From: Planktothrix tepida PCC 9214
GTDB taxonomy: Bacteria > Cyanobacteriota > Cyanobacteriia > Cyanobacteriales > Microcoleaceae
Direction: 5' to 3'
Length of the DNA: 62,121 bases
NCBI RefSeq assembly: GCF_900009145.1
Contig: NZ_LN889817.1
Location: 82,403 to 144,523, forward strand
This document shows positions 51,504 through 61,293 of this stretch, one piece after another. Numbering within the stretch: position 1 is the stretch's first letter; every line of letters begins with the position of its first letter. The translations under genes were made by a program, and so were the position numbers. A model generated the notes under the pieces. It made no database searches. It saw only the letters and a list, made by a program, of their open reading frames with translations, and had not been told where the DNA came from.

Positions 51504-52586
51504 TTAGGCTTTTGTTTCAAGAGAATCTTTACTTCCTTCTTTTGATTGCATTTCTTCAATATCTAATAAATTCACAATTACCCCTGCAATGGGAACTGAG
51601 AGAAATACTCCTAAAATTCCCGCAATTTTTGCCCCAACCAGTAAAGCAAAAAACAAAACCACAGGGTTAATATTAACTGCGCTTTGCATAATGCGAGGGG
51701 CAATAAAATTGTCCTGAATTTGTTGTAAAATTATACTGACAACCAATACTTGTGCTGTCAAAAACCAGCCACTTTGAATTAAAACAATTAAACTGATCAT
51801 TAAAATCCCTAGAGTTGCTCCTATCCCTGGAATAAAATCAAAAAAGCTAACAATAATCGCCAGGGATAAAGAAAAAGGAATTTTTAAGGTGCTATAAACC
51901 AAAAAACTAGCGATTCCCAAGAAAAATGAGAGTAAAAGTTGACCTCGAAAAAAACCTAAAAAGCTTTTTTGAAGGGCGGCTGAAAATTGGCTACGATGGG
52001 GATAAGGAATGAGTTTTAACAGTAAAAACCAAAGCCTTTCTCCATCAACCAACATAAAAAAGGCAATAACAAAAATGATAATAAATGAAAGCAACGCATT
52101 CGGTAATGAAGAAAAAGTTCCTACCAGGATGCTCACCATCGAACCCAAAGATTTATTAAATTCGGTTTCTATAGGAGCAATATTAATATTGATTTTCCGA
52201 TGGGTTAAAAACGCTTGTAAACGGTCAAATGGATTATCGGCTGATGTTAAATTTTCAACAACAAGGGAGAGAAGCTGTTGAAATTGATTAAAAAACATTG
52301 TTCCTAAAGCTAATCCTGTAGCCACAACCAGAAATAGGCTCAGAAAAATAACAATTCCTAATGCTAATCCTCGACCTAAATATCGCTCTAAATAGCGCAC
52401 GGGATAGTTGAGAAGAAAAGCTAAAATTGCAGCTAATACAAATGTAAAAAAGATGTTTTCAAAGTAGTCAAAAATTAAAATTAATGCCCAGCCAGAGGCA
52501 AAAAACAATAAAAATCGCACTAAGCTATTGGTGCTAATGCGATTCCACAAGGCATTATCCTGGGAATCTGGGGGTAAATTATCCAT
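51504..52586 (-). CDS. AI-2E family (PerM/YdiK-like) transporter
   Basis: Multi-pass membrane protein of the AI-2E/PerM family. A few members export autoinducer-2 or exchange Na+ and H+, but most are uncharacterised. The 360 residues have seven to eight helices. An early FFTFVLAAILAFLLNYPV helix, a periplasmic helical region (about 110-160), and the family signature FIPGIGATLGILMISLIVLI near 255 are followed by DNFIAPRIMQSAVNINPVV near 296. The C-terminal 20 residues are charged. ATG 52586 gives MDNLPPDSQD. Substrate unassigned. Confidence 0.9.
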   Translation of the reverse strand: MDNLPPDSQDNALWNRISTNSLVRFLLFFASGWALILIFDYFENIFFTFVLAAILAFLLNYPVRYLERYLGRGLALGIVIFLSLFLVVATGLALGTMFFNQFQQLLSLVVENLTSADNPFDRLQAFLTHRKININIAPIETEFNKSLGSMVSILVGTFSSLPNALLSFIIIFVIAFFMLVDGERLWFLLLKLIPYPHRSQFSAALQKSFLGFFRGQLLLSFFLGIASFLVYSTLKIPFSLSLAIIVSFFDFIPGIGATLGILMISLIVLIQSGWFLTAQVLVVSIILQQIQDNFIAPRIMQSAVNINPVVLFFALLVGAKIAGILGVFLSVPIAGVIVNLLDIEEMQSKEGSKDSLETKA

Positions 52587-52724
52587 TGGGATGACTCAAT
52601 TTTTGCCAACGTTGACATTTTAGCGGATTTGTAATGGGTTATGAATGTAATTTTGCGATGGATCAGAGCTATTTGAATACTTTAGTCTCTGTAACTTTTG
52701 TATTCAAAGTTTTACTATTGTTTT

Positions 52725-52958
52725 ATGAGTAAATTAGACAAAATTTTAGGGTTAGAGCTCCAACGTCGTCGTACAGACAAAGGTTGGTCTCAAGAATACC
52801 TGGCAGAAATGACAGGTTTGCACAGGACTTATATCAGTCAGTTAGAACGAGGGCTAAAAAGCCCGTCCATTAGAGTTTTGAATCATATTACTAAGGCTCT
52901 AAATATAACAATGAGTGAATTTTTATTGTCTGTAGAGGAGTCTCTTCGTACTGAATGA
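52725..52958 (+). CDS. XRE-type helix-turn-helix, likely R-M control protein
   Basis: A 77-residue Cro/C1-type DNA-binding protein: MSKLDKILGLELQRRRTDKG, then the helix-turn-helix YLAEMTGLHRTYISQLERG and SIRVLNHITKALNI. Start ATG 52725 is preferred to upstream in-frame codons. Its size and place, directly ahead of a restriction-gene remnant and near a methyltransferase, match C proteins. Those proteins time expression of type II restriction-modification systems. With the locus damaged it may now be an orphan regulator. The stop overlaps the start of the next frame. Confidence 0.85.
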   Translation: MSKLDKILGLELQRRRTDKGWSQEYLAEMTGLHRTYISQLERGLKSPSIRVLNHITKALNITMSEFLLSVEESLRTE

Positions 52959-53244
52959 TCAGGAAATTGAACGGCTCAGGCAAGCAATTCTTGCTACTGT
53001 TGCTTCTCCGATTATTGGTTCAATTGAAGATTATACTTGGGAAGCTATTTTTCATTATATTAAAAATATTCCTGTATCTGATCCTGCACTAGGACGAACT
53101 AAACTTCTCTATGATGCTGTTAATTTTACAACAAAAACAGGTTAGTCACTAAAATCGCTGCAAATTAACAATATGAGACGGGGAAATACGTTTTGGTTTG
53201 TTATTCAAAGAGCAGATATTATTAAAAAAGCTGTTCTATTGTGA
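52951..53244 (+). pseudogene. Truncated restriction endonuclease remnant
   Basis: A plus-strand coding-like frame that begins at or before 52951, overlapping the end of the C-protein gene, with no ATG, GTG or TTG start. It reads NDQEIERLRQAILATVASPI, GSIEDYTWEAIFHYIKN and LLYDAVNFTTKTG. It is then broken by TAG at 53143, where TGG would restore Trp. The same frame continues with SLKSLQINNMRRGNTFWFVI and QRADIIKKA to 53244. There it runs into the convergent methyltransferase. The position between C protein and methyltransferase marks it as the former restriction gene; the family was not recognised. Confidence 0.7.
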
Positions 53245-54057
53245 ATATCCATTATATCCTCTCGATCCTACTGCTTTTACTTGGGCATGGACATTTGTAC
53301 TTTCATGACGTATGATGGTTTGATAGAGATTTTGGGGAGAATCAGGATAATTTTGATGGGTATATTCTTCTCCATCTTTTAAAGAGGGTAAGTCTCCAAT
53401 AGCATCTTTAATTGTTACAATAGGAGACAGGTTAGATTCAAAAATATTCAATTGCCTAGAAGATAAACTAGAGCGATAATCGCTTCTAATATCTCCTTGA
53501 TGGGTAGGTTTGGGAATGTCAAGCTTTCGGTTGAGACTTGCTAGAAAAAAAGCTCTAGACCGAGTTTGAGGAATACCATAGTAAGCTGCATTTAAAATGG
53601 ATGAGGTGACTTTGTAACCAAAAGATTCAAGTTTTTCAGTGATCTCATTTTTGATAATGCCTTCATAAGCATTTAGAATTTCAGGAACATTTTCCATAAC
53701 CACATAAACAGGCCTAAACTCCTGTACAAATGTCAAAAAAGTTTGATACAGTTGATTACGAGAATCGTTAAAATAGCGATCACTGGCTGGAATATTTCGG
53801 GAAAAACCTTGGCAAGGTGGCCCTCCTACTAATACAGTTAATTTTTCCTGGGTTAAACCTAAAGCTAAACGAAGGTCAGAGGGGTTAACTTCCCGGATAT
53901 CTTGTTGGAGAATTTTAGTGCTTGGATAGTTATATTTATAGGTAGCGATGGCTTTTTTATCGATTTCAATTGCACAGAGAGATTGAAATCCTGCCAGGTG
54001 AAATCCTGTTGTCAAGCCACCTGCACCAGCAAACAGATCAATGATTGTATATGTCAT
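53236..54057 (-). CDS. C5-cytosine DNA methyltransferase, C-terminally truncated
   Basis: Type II DNA (cytosine-5)-methyltransferase missing its end. Motif I DLFAGAGGLTTGFHLAGF (7-24), motif IV with catalytic Cys in GGPPCQGFSR near 78, motif VI VVMENVPEI near 118 and motif VIII IPQTRSRAFF near 161 are intact. Part of the recognition region follows. Motif IX (RE..R.QSFP type) and motif X (GNAV type) are absent, and the frame stops after 273 residues. Typical members have 320-400. Without motif X the SAM pocket is incomplete, so activity is unlikely. The truncation meets the truncated restriction gene, which points to one deletion. Confidence 0.9.
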   Translation of the reverse strand: MTYTIIDLFAGAGGLTTGFHLAGFQSLCAIEIDKKAIATYKYNYPSTKILQQDIREVNPSDLRLALGLTQEKLTVLVGGPPCQGFSRNIPASDRYFNDSRNQLYQTFLTFVQEFRPVYVVMENVPEILNAYEGIIKNEITEKLESFGYKVTSSILNAAYYGIPQTRSRAFFLASLNRKLDIPKPTHQGDIRSDYRSSLSSRQLNIFESNLSPIVTIKDAIGDLPSLKDGEEYTHQNYPDSPQNLYQTIIRHESTNVHAQVKAVGSRGYNGYSQ

Positions 54058-54158
54058 AATCTAAGATACTATAGTATTCAATTGTGATTGTCAAGTGCAT
54101 GACGTTGAATAGAGTTAAGGATTTTTACTAAACGTTTATCTAAACTCATGAGAAAACT

Positions 54159-56081
54159 ATGATTAGACTCAAACAATGGCAATGGATTGTATTAATCACG
54201 CCGATCACAATCATGGTAATTTTTTTGCTGGTGGCGGCGGGAGTCACCATTCATGACTGGGGAATTAATTGGATTTGGGCGGTATTTACCTTGATATTTT
54301 TGGGTTGGCGTTGGTTGTTAGTGAAATGGACTCAACCCTTGGTTAAACAGATGGAAACCGTCGTTGCTGAAGTCAATCAGGAACTAGAATCCTCCTTTGA
54401 TCAACCCATATCTCAATCGACTGCAAATCAGGCAATTAATCAAGTAGAAACAGCCCTACAGGACATTTTAAAAGCCTCCCAAAATGATCCGCCAATTTGG
54501 GAAGATAGTTTAATCTTTTGGAAACGCTGTCAAGATGTGGTGACAACTGTTGCTAATATTTATCATCCTGAAGTTAAATATCCTCTCCTCAGCATTTATA
54601 TTCCTCAAGCGTATCAATTAATGCGAGGAACTGTGGATGATTTAGATCAATGGATGGAAAAATTATCTCCAGTTTTAAATCAAGTTACCGTTGGACAAGG
54701 CTATGAAGCTTATCAAGTTTATCAGAAATTAGAACCCTCCGCCCGTAAACTTTGGCGGGTGTGGAATTGGGCACAATGGCTATTAAATCCAACAGTTGCT
54801 TTAGCGCGAGTTACGACTCAAAAATCTACCAATCAAGCAACACAACAATTATTAGTTAATTTAGGTCAATCCTTACGCGAATCAGCCTTAAGAAATTTGT
54901 GTCGTCAAGCGGTTATTCTCTACAGTGGAACTACCTTACCTGTAACAGAATTTGCGGTTACAACTCCCTCCCTTCCTCAAGCTAAAACACAAACTTTACG
55001 AGAAATTTTAACCCAAACTGAATCCGTTGAAACCTTAAAACAAAAACCTGTTAATTTACTGTTGGTGGGACGTACAGGCGCAGGGAAAAGTAGTTTAATT
55101 AATAGCCTCTTTCAAGCTGATAATGCAGCAGTGGATGTCTTACCCAGTACCGATAAAATTCAAAATTATCAGTGGCAAATAGAAACCGGAGAAAGCCTCA
55201 ATTTATGGGATACTCCGGGCTATGAACAGGTGAATCGTCCTGAGTTGCGAGAACAAGTTTTAGACTATGCTGCCAACGCAGATTTATTATTATTAGTAAC
55301 TCCAGCCCTTGATCCCGCTTTACAAATGGATGGGGATTTTTTGAAGGAGATTAAACAGCAGGGGTTAGAGTTACCCATTATTATCATTGTTACTCAAGTT
55401 GATCGCTTACGTCCGATGCGAGAATGGCAACCGCCCTATGATTGGAAATCGGGAAATCGCCCCAAGGAAAAAGCCATTCGAGAAGCTACACAATATCGAA
55501 TTGAACAATTAGGAGAATATTGCGATCGCGTTTTACCAATTGTCACCCAAGATCGTCAAACTCAGCGCCAACCATGGGGAATTGATGTGTTATCAATTGC
55601 CCTTTTAGATACGATTAATCCCGCTAAACAACTGCGTTTAGCCCGGTTTTTGAAAAATCGAGAAGCCCGGATTTTAGCAACGGCTAAAATTATTGATCAT
55701 TATACCTTTCAAATGGCAACAACCCAAGGATTAACGGCGTTATTAAAAAGCCCCATTCTCAGATTTATTTCAACATTAACAACAGGTTCTCCCACCTTGG
55801 CTTTATTGCTTGCAGAACAAATTCCCGTCGAACAATTACCCGTTGTGATTGGTAAATTGCAAATGGCCTATGATTTGTTTATGTTATTAAATTCAGGAGA
55901 ATCTGATCCAGTGAATTTTGATTTATTGGCTCTCTGGCCGTTACTGTTAGAAAATCCTAATCCCCCGGAAAAAAATGCTTGGGCTTTTGGTCATGCGTTA
56001 GTAGAATATTGGACACAAAAGCTTACAATTGGACAAATGCAGCAGCGATTTCAATTTTATTTAAAGTCTCAAAGTGCTTAA
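54159..56081 (+). CDS. Large GTPase with N-terminal membrane helices
   Basis: A 640-residue membrane-tethered GTPase. Two hydrophobic segments (about 10-32 and 36-56) form a hairpin anchor, followed by a mostly helical region of about 230 residues. The G domain has G1 GRTGAGKSS near 304, G3 DTPGYE near 351 and G4 TQVD near 411, with an insertion containing PPYDWKSGNRPKEK. A C-terminal helical part has another hydrophobic stretch near 530-550. It belongs to the Era/dynamin-like superfamily. It differs from the GTPase at 42797, which carries its hydrophobic segments at the C-terminus. Role unknown. Confidence 0.85.
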   Translation: MIRLKQWQWIVLITPITIMVIFLLVAAGVTIHDWGINWIWAVFTLIFLGWRWLLVKWTQPLVKQMETVVAEVNQELESSFDQPISQSTANQAINQVETALQDILKASQNDPPIWEDSLIFWKRCQDVVTTVANIYHPEVKYPLLSIYIPQAYQLMRGTVDDLDQWMEKLSPVLNQVTVGQGYEAYQVYQKLEPSARKLWRVWNWAQWLLNPTVALARVTTQKSTNQATQQLLVNLGQSLRESALRNLCRQAVILYSGTTLPVTEFAVTTPSLPQAKTQTLREILTQTESVETLKQKPVNLLLVGRTGAGKSSLINSLFQADNAAVDVLPSTDKIQNYQWQIETGESLNLWDTPGYEQVNRPELREQVLDYAANADLLLLVTPALDPALQMDGDFLKEIKQQGLELPIIIIVTQVDRLRPMREWQPPYDWKSGNRPKEKAIREATQYRIEQLGEYCDRVLPIVTQDRQTQRQPWGIDVLSIALLDTINPAKQLRLARFLKNREARILATAKIIDHYTFQMATTQGLTALLKSPILRFISTLTTGSPTLALLLAEQIPVEQLPVVIGKLQMAYDLFMLLNSGESDPVNFDLLALWPLLLENPNPPEKNAWAFGHALVEYWTQKLTIGQMQQRFQFYLKSQSA

Positions 56082-56220
56082 TATGAAATCTTGAAAGAAT
56101 TAGCCCCTCCTCTCCACCTCTCCCTGCTCTTTCCTACAAGAAGAGTGTTTTTATTTGAGAGGGAAGAGGATGTATTAGGTTTAATTTGCGTTCAGCAAAC
56201 TGTTAATATTCCCTAAAAAA

Positions 56221-56556
56221 TTACGATTCACCTGGATTAGGACTAAAATATTTATTGAACTTATCGGCTTCGCCTTTATATTGCTCTGCGTCTGGGGGAG
56301 CGGGTTTCTTGCGAGTAAGATTCGGCCACTTTTCAGCATACTCCCTGTTAATTTCTAACCAGCGTTCTGCACCTTGATATGTATCAGGGATGATGGCTTC
56401 AGCCGGACATTCAGCTTCACACACTCCACAATCAATACACTCATCAGGATTGATAACGAGCATATTTTCACCTTCATAAAAACAGTCCACAGGGCAAACG
56501 TCAACACAATCTGTGTACTTACATTTAACACAAGCTTCTGTAATAACGTAAGGCAT
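56221..56556 (-). CDS. fdxA: 7Fe ferredoxin (FdxA type)
   Basis: Bacterial-type ferredoxin with one [3Fe-4S] and one [4Fe-4S] cluster, a soluble electron carrier. Cluster ligands are visible in [19 protein letters not shown] (9-27) and in [12 protein letters not shown] (41-52). The C-terminal extension of about 55 residues is typical of FdxA rather than of 2[4Fe-4S] forms. ATG 56556 follows AAGGAGAACAGCG, a strong site. The 111 residues are complete. It is monocistronic. Confidence 0.93.
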   Translation of the reverse strand: MPYVITEACVKCKYTDCVDVCPVDCFYEGENMLVINPDECIDCGVCEAECPAEAIIPDTYQGAERWLEINREYAEKWPNLTRKKPAPPDAEQYKGEADKFNKYFSPNPGES

Positions 56557-56805
56557 CGCTGTTCTCCTTTAAGAACATTAATTTTTAAATTCTAAAGCCA
56601 TCTCATAATCAACTAAAAAAAATTAATCAAAACTTAACATTATTTCGTTAAATAACTTAAAAAAAGGCTTTATAGGCAATTTCACTAATTAGCAAAATAT
56701 TCAAACCCAGTATAATTTAAAAAAACGTTATCCTTAAAATTAGGTGGGGTATGAGCAAAAAATAATGAGACAATAGTACATGGGTAAAGTGATCAGGCAA
56801 ATATT

Positions 56806-58536
56806 ATGCAATCTGTTGATTTAACGACATTAATCGCAAGCTGTTGTGAACTGCGGAAAGACTGGCTTCCAGCGCGGTTAGAACAGGTGTATCAACGCGA
56901 TCGCTTTACGATTTCTTTGGGGTTACGCACCCTCAAGCGTCGAGGCTGGTTAGATATTTCTTGGCATCCCCAAGCGGCTAGAATTTGTATTGGTGATCCT
57001 CCTCCCCGTATTCCTGATACCTTTACTTTTAGTGATCAACTGCGGCATCAATTAGGGGGATTAGCATTAGTTGAAATTCAGCAAATTGATCCTTGGGAAC
57101 GAATTTTAGATCTACAATTTTCCCAGCGTCCAGGGGATAGTCCCCTCTGGCATTTGTATGTGGAAATTATGGGAAAATATAGTAATGTAATTTTAACCGG
57201 ATCGGACAATAGTATTGTTACGGCAGCCCATCAGGTGAATATACAACAATCGAGTGTGCGACCAATTTTAACAGGTCAACCCTATGAACTGCCTCCTAAA
57301 TTAACCGAACCCATTCCCAGTTTAAATGAGCCTCAATCTCGTTGGCAAGAGCGTGTCAGTTTAATTCCCAGTGCTTTAAAACAACAACTCTTAAAAAACT
57401 ATCGAGGCTTAAGTTCGGGGTTAGTGTTATCGATGATTCAAGCTGCTAATTTAGATCCCACTCAACCCACACATACTTTAAGGACAGAAGACTGGAATCG
57501 GTTATTTAAAAGTTGGCAAACTTGGTTAAAAACTTTAGAAAATTATAATTTTTTTCCTTATTATACTTCAAAAGGTTATGAGGTTATTCCTTGGACTTCA
57601 GAAACGGTTTCTGACGTTAAATCTATTCAAATTTTACTCAATACTTATTATACTAATCAATTAAATCATCAAGAATTTCAGCAACTCCGGCATCAAATTA
57701 ATCAAAAAATCAATAATGTTTTAACGAAATTGCAATTTAAAGCCGAACAATTTATTCAACGGTTACAACAATCTGATGAAGCCGATGAGTATCGGGCAAA
57801 AGCCGATCTATTAATGGCATTTCTGCACGAATGGAAACCGGGCATGAAGGAGATTTTGTTACCGGATTTTGAGACGGGAGAACCGGTTAAAATTCCCCTC
57901 AATCCAGAGAATAATGCCGTCTGGAATGCTCAAAATTTATATAAACGACATCAAAAGTTAAAACGAGCCAGAATTGCCGTTGAACCCCTGTTAAATGAAG
58001 TTAAAACCGAGATTAACTATTTAGAACAAGTTGAATCAGCAATTAGTTTAATTGAAACCTATAAAACTGCCGAAGATTTACAAACCTTAGCTGAAATTCG
58101 AGAAGAGTTAATTCAACAAGGTTATATTAATGTTCCTGATAATCGCAGTTCTAATTCTCCCTCATCCATAGAATTCTATCGCTATCAAACTCCCAATAAT
58201 TTTGAGGTTTTAATCGGCAGAAATAATCGTCAAAATGATCAATTAACCTTTAAAGTTGCAACGGATTATGATTTATGGTTTCATACTCAAGAAATCCCCG
58301 GTAGTCATGTATTGTTGCGGTTAAGTGCGGGACAGGTTGCTGATGATATGGATTTACAATTTACAGCTAATTTAACCGCCTATTATAGTCGCGCCAGACA
58401 AAGTGAACAAGTTCCAGTTATTTATACTAAACCCAAGCACGTTTATAAACCCAAAGGGTCTAAACCAGGGATGGTGATTTATAAACAAGAAACCGTGATT
58501 TGGGGGAATCCTCATCAAGCTAAAATTGCATTGTGA
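56806..58536 (+). CDS. NFACT-family RQC protein (RqcH/FbpA-like)
   Basis: NFACT protein, the bacterial relatives of Rqc2/NEMF. RqcH-type members recruit tRNA to stalled 50S subunits and add C-terminal Ala tails; some others bind fibronectin. The 576 residues contain NFACT-N (about 1-190, with SLGLRTLKRRGWLDISWHPQ and GKYSNVILTG), helix-hairpin and coiled-coil parts (about 220-440), and the NFACT-R domain near 465-575 with LIGRNNRQNDQLTFKVA and DLWFHTQEIPGSHVLLR. The end is truncated relative to eukaryotic forms, as in bacteria. The N-terminal Asp-Arg motif required for tRNA binding could not be checked, so the RqcH role is likely but inferred. Confidence 0.88.
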   Translation: MQSVDLTTLIASCCELRKDWLPARLEQVYQRDRFTISLGLRTLKRRGWLDISWHPQAARICIGDPPPRIPDTFTFSDQLRHQLGGLALVEIQQIDPWERILDLQFSQRPGDSPLWHLYVEIMGKYSNVILTGSDNSIVTAAHQVNIQQSSVRPILTGQPYELPPKLTEPIPSLNEPQSRWQERVSLIPSALKQQLLKNYRGLSSGLVLSMIQAANLDPTQPTHTLRTEDWNRLFKSWQTWLKTLENYNFFPYYTSKGYEVIPWTSETVSDVKSIQILLNTYYTNQLNHQEFQQLRHQINQKINNVLTKLQFKAEQFIQRLQQSDEADEYRAKADLLMAFLHEWKPGMKEILLPDFETGEPVKIPLNPENNAVWNAQNLYKRHQKLKRARIAVEPLLNEVKTEINYLEQVESAISLIETYKTAEDLQTLAEIREELIQQGYINVPDNRSSNSPSSIEFYRYQTPNNFEVLIGRNNRQNDQLTFKVATDYDLWFHTQEIPGSHVLLRLSAGQVADDMDLQFTANLTAYYSRARQSEQVPVIYTKPKHVYKPKGSKPGMVIYKQETVIWGNPHQAKIAL

Positions 58537-58563
58537 TATTAATAGAAATTAGTGTCAAATTAA

Positions 58564-58613
58564 AGCCCTGAACTAAAGTTCGGGCTAAAAGCTTAAGTCA
58601 TCTAAAGATGACT
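58564..58613. repeat. Two dispersed-type hairpins after the NFACT gene
   Basis: A stem with arms AGCCCTGAAC and GTTCGGGCT around TAAA (58564-58586), then a perfect stem with arms AGTCATCT and AGATGACT (58596-58613). They lie after the stop of the NFACT gene and resemble palindromes found between genes in filamentous cyanobacteria. A second inverted pair, TTAGGAATGAAAAA and TTTTTCATTCCTAA, surrounds the next 90 bases. Confidence 0.65.
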
Positions 58614-58761
58614 AATAATTAGGAATGAAAAATAAATAACTTGCACAACTAAACCCTGGAAACCTTGATCCACTGTAAACTATTTCTCAATTAGTCACCT
58701 TATTGGTTTTTCATTCCTAAGATCATTCTTCATTAACCAGTTTTAACGGGTTTTAGCTTTG

Positions 58762-58784
58762 AGCCTGAAATTTATTTCAAGGCT
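58762..58784. terminator. Hairpin between convergent NFACT and amidase genes
   Basis: Arms AGCCTGAAAT and ATTTCAAGGCT pair with one bulge, followed by TTTTC on the plus strand and preceded by AAAGC-type purines on the minus side. It suits termination from both directions. Confidence 0.6.
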
Positions 58785-58824
58785 TTTCTTGTGTCAATAT
58801 TAGCTGTTCCCTACTCTAACTATT

Positions 58825-59856
58825 CTAATTCAGATAAGCCGATTGACAACTAATCATAATTTCTTGAGTTCGGGGATAGGATTGTAAATATTGAAGAAAC
58901 AGTTGAGCATCAAAACTTCTGGGATCTCGCCTTTCTCCTGAACGATCAACTGCCGCATGAGTCGTAATTCGATAATCAGGAACCCCAGTTTTTGCCACTA
59001 ACCATGCTAAAGATTGATATTGTGCAGCCGTATAACCACTATGAGAATCAGCATTATTGCGACCATCCGCAGGCGTTTCTAAAGAAACATGATAAGCAAA
59101 ATTATTCACAGAAGGAGGACGTTGAGGATGGGTTTTTACAGTTTCCGTTCCCGTTGAAGTAGCAAATACAGAATCTCCCGCACCAAATGCTCTTAAATCA
59201 GGGGGAACAATATAAACAATATCCCCCGTTAACATAATTAAAGTATGATAACTCGCTTGATTATCCTCGGAATTTTGGGCAGTTTGGAAAAAATTGACCG
59301 CACTATAAACATCCGATACAGTTTCATGAATCACTACAATTGGGGCATTATTTACAGGTTGCCCATTAATATCATAAAGAAATCGTTGTCCATAATTTGT
59401 CGGATTTGCTAAGGCTTGATATTCATTGGGAGCATAACTCATCCCGCCTTGAAGATTGGCTGTTTGTACATCCGTTGGTCGCCGAAACCGATATAACGTG
59501 ACGGGATTCACAGGTGGCCCAACTCTCCCACTCGCGGTCGGGTTAGGATCAGGTTGTAATGCACAGGTTCCAGGGACAGGAACATTATTCACATTCGCCA
59601 CCGTTTTTGGTTGCGCGTGAGTCGCCTCTGGCTGTTCTGGAAGTTCCTCAGCCACCACCAGTTTGATGTCTGGAGATGGGGAGAGAGAGGGAGAGACTGT
59701 TTCAGCAATAACCCGCTCAAATTTTGGCGGAGAAGGCATTTGGCTCCATAATGACATCCCTTGGGCTACAAGCCAATCTTTATTTTTGAGTCCAACCGTT
59801 ACTCCAATCCCTAGTAAATACAGGGTTAACAACAGAATAGGCGTCCATTTTCTCAT
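58825..59856 (-). CDS. N-acetylmuramoyl-L-alanine amidase (Amidase_2/PGRP-like)
   Basis: Zinc amidase of the Amidase_2 fold that cleaves the bond between muramic acid and the stem peptide in peptidoglycan. An N-terminal helix (about 3-20, PILLLTLYLLGIGVTVG) anchors or exports it. A Pro/Thr-rich linker of about 100 residues follows. The amidase domain begins near 175: VVIHETVSD holds the first zinc His, YHVSLET is near 258, and ITTHAAVDRSGERRDP near 307 holds the last. I use ATG 59856 (MRKWTPIL), since the upstream in-frame start at 59913 would precede the signal with a poor site. Periplasmic location is expected. Confidence 0.88.
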   Translation of the reverse strand: MRKWTPILLLTLYLLGIGVTVGLKNKDWLVAQGMSLWSQMPSPPKFERVIAETVSPSLSPSPDIKLVVAEELPEQPEATHAQPKTVANVNNVPVPGTCALQPDPNPTASGRVGPPVNPVTLYRFRRPTDVQTANLQGGMSYAPNEYQALANPTNYGQRFLYDINGQPVNNAPIVVIHETVSDVYSAVNFFQTAQNSEDNQASYHTLIMLTGDIVYIVPPDLRAFGAGDSVFATSTGTETVKTHPQRPPSVNNFAYHVSLETPADGRNNADSHSGYTAAQYQSLAWLVAKTGVPDYRITTHAAVDRSGERRDPRSFDAQLFLQYLQSYPRTQEIMISCQSAYLN

Positions 59857-60067
59857 GGGTGAGTTAGCCAATATTAAGTGCAACGTTTTCCAGTTTACTA
59901 TGACAAAAATCAAGCGAAAAAAAAACCACTGGTAATCAGCCAGTGGGTGAGGAACGAAACGTGATTTTGGTGTGAGGAGGAGTTAACTTGCTTATGATTT
60001 ACAGATTATCGTCACGATATTGAGTTATTGTGTCAATTTGATGACAAAGCTATGAATTTTTCCAGCA

Positions 60068-61177
60068 TTAAGCCAAACAACGAACGGGAAAGTTTTCTAA
60101 TACTTGACGAATCACATCAGACGTGACTTGATCTGTAACGATCGCTTCTCCGATGCGAGTTGGTAAGACAAATCGCACTTTTCCAGCCTTGACTTTTTTA
60201 TCGGTTTGTAGACTATCCAAAATATCATCCAGATTTAATCCGGGGGGGAGTTGGGTCGGTAATCCCGCCTTTTCAATTAACGCGAATTGTCGTTGATCAC
60301 TGTCTTGATCCCATAATCCTAATTTAACTGCAATTTGACTCGCAGCTACCATCCCAATTCCGACGGCTTCCCCATGAATTACAACGGTATATCCGGTTAA
60401 ACTTTCCACCGCATGACCAATGGTATGACCATAATTTAAAATCGCTCTTAACCCCGATTCTTTTTCATCTTGACTAACAACATCCGCTTTACTTTGACAA
60501 GAACGAGTTAAAATTTCTTGTAATAATCCAGAGTCTAAAGATTGGATTTGATCTAAACCTGGGGATTGTTCGAGTTTAACAAATAATTCCTCATCCCAAA
60601 TTACACCATATTTAATCACTTCTGCCATTCCGGCTCTAAATTCTCGTTCAGGAAGGGTTGGCAAAACATCAGGATCAATTAACACTAATTTCGGTTGATG
60701 AAACGCCCCAATTAAGTTTTTTCCATGGGGATGATTAACGCCTGTTTTCCCTCCAATAGACGCATCCACCATTGCTAATAAAGAAGTCGGAACCTGAACG
60801 ACATTAATCCCTCGTAACCAAGTCGCCGCCGCAAACCCGGTCATATCTCCAATAATTCCACCCCCTAATGCCACCATTGTAGAGGAACGTTCTAATCGGT
60901 GTTTTAATGCAGCATCATAAATCATTTGTAGGGTTTCGGGGGTTTTGTATTCTTCACCTGCTGGAAGGGTACAAATCGCCACATCAAACCCCGCTTGTTC
61001 TAAGGAAATGCGGGCACGTTCTCCATAATAATTAAAGATTTCTGGGTTAGAAACTAATAATATTTTTTTGCCTAAATTTAATGGGGTGATCAATTCCCCT
61101 AATCGATCTAAGTGTCCTGCACCGATGGCAATATTATAGGATAATGACCCTAAATTAACCCGAATCATCGACTCCAT
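60068..61177 (-). CDS. aroB: 3-dehydroquinate synthase
   Basis: Second enzyme of the shikimate pathway, converting DAHP to 3-dehydroquinate with NAD+ and a divalent metal. The 369 residues are full length. Features are the NAD-binding [15 protein letters not shown] near 103, [20 protein letters not shown] near 130, [14 protein letters not shown] near 187, and metal-binding residues in [12 protein letters not shown] near 247 and [11 protein letters not shown]. The ATG 61177 follows GAGGGGAAGAAT. It is monocistronic. Confidence 0.97.
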   Translation of the reverse strand: MESMIRVNLGSLSYNIAIGAGHLDRLGELITPLNLGKKILLVSNPEIFNYYGERARISLEQAGFDVAICTLPAGEEYKTPETLQMIYDAALKHRLERSSTMVALGGGIIGDMTGFAAATWLRGINVVQVPTSLLAMVDASIGGKTGVNHPHGKNLIGAFHQPKLVLIDPDVLPTLPEREFRAGMAEVIKYGVIWDEELFVKLEQSPGLDQIQSLDSGLLQEILTRSCQSKADVVSQDEKESGLRAILNYGHTIGHAVESLTGYTVVIHGEAVGIGMVAASQIAVKLGLWDQDSDQRQFALIEKAGLPTQLPPGLNLDDILDSLQTDKKVKAGKVRFVLPTRIGEAIVTDQVTSDVIRQVLENFPVRCLA

Positions 61178-61293
61178 ATTCTTCCCCTCATTAACTCACC
61201 CTTAAAAATTGTATTCTATTTTTTACCCCTTAAGGATGATCACGGACGGATCACTCATGATTCAATGGAGAGTAATGTTTATGGAGTTGTGTA

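Noticed and set aside
51416-51670. 84-codon plus-strand frame at the AI-2E gene 3' end
   Set aside because: It is mostly antisense to the transporter and contains the dispersed hairpin repeat; no ribosome binding site.
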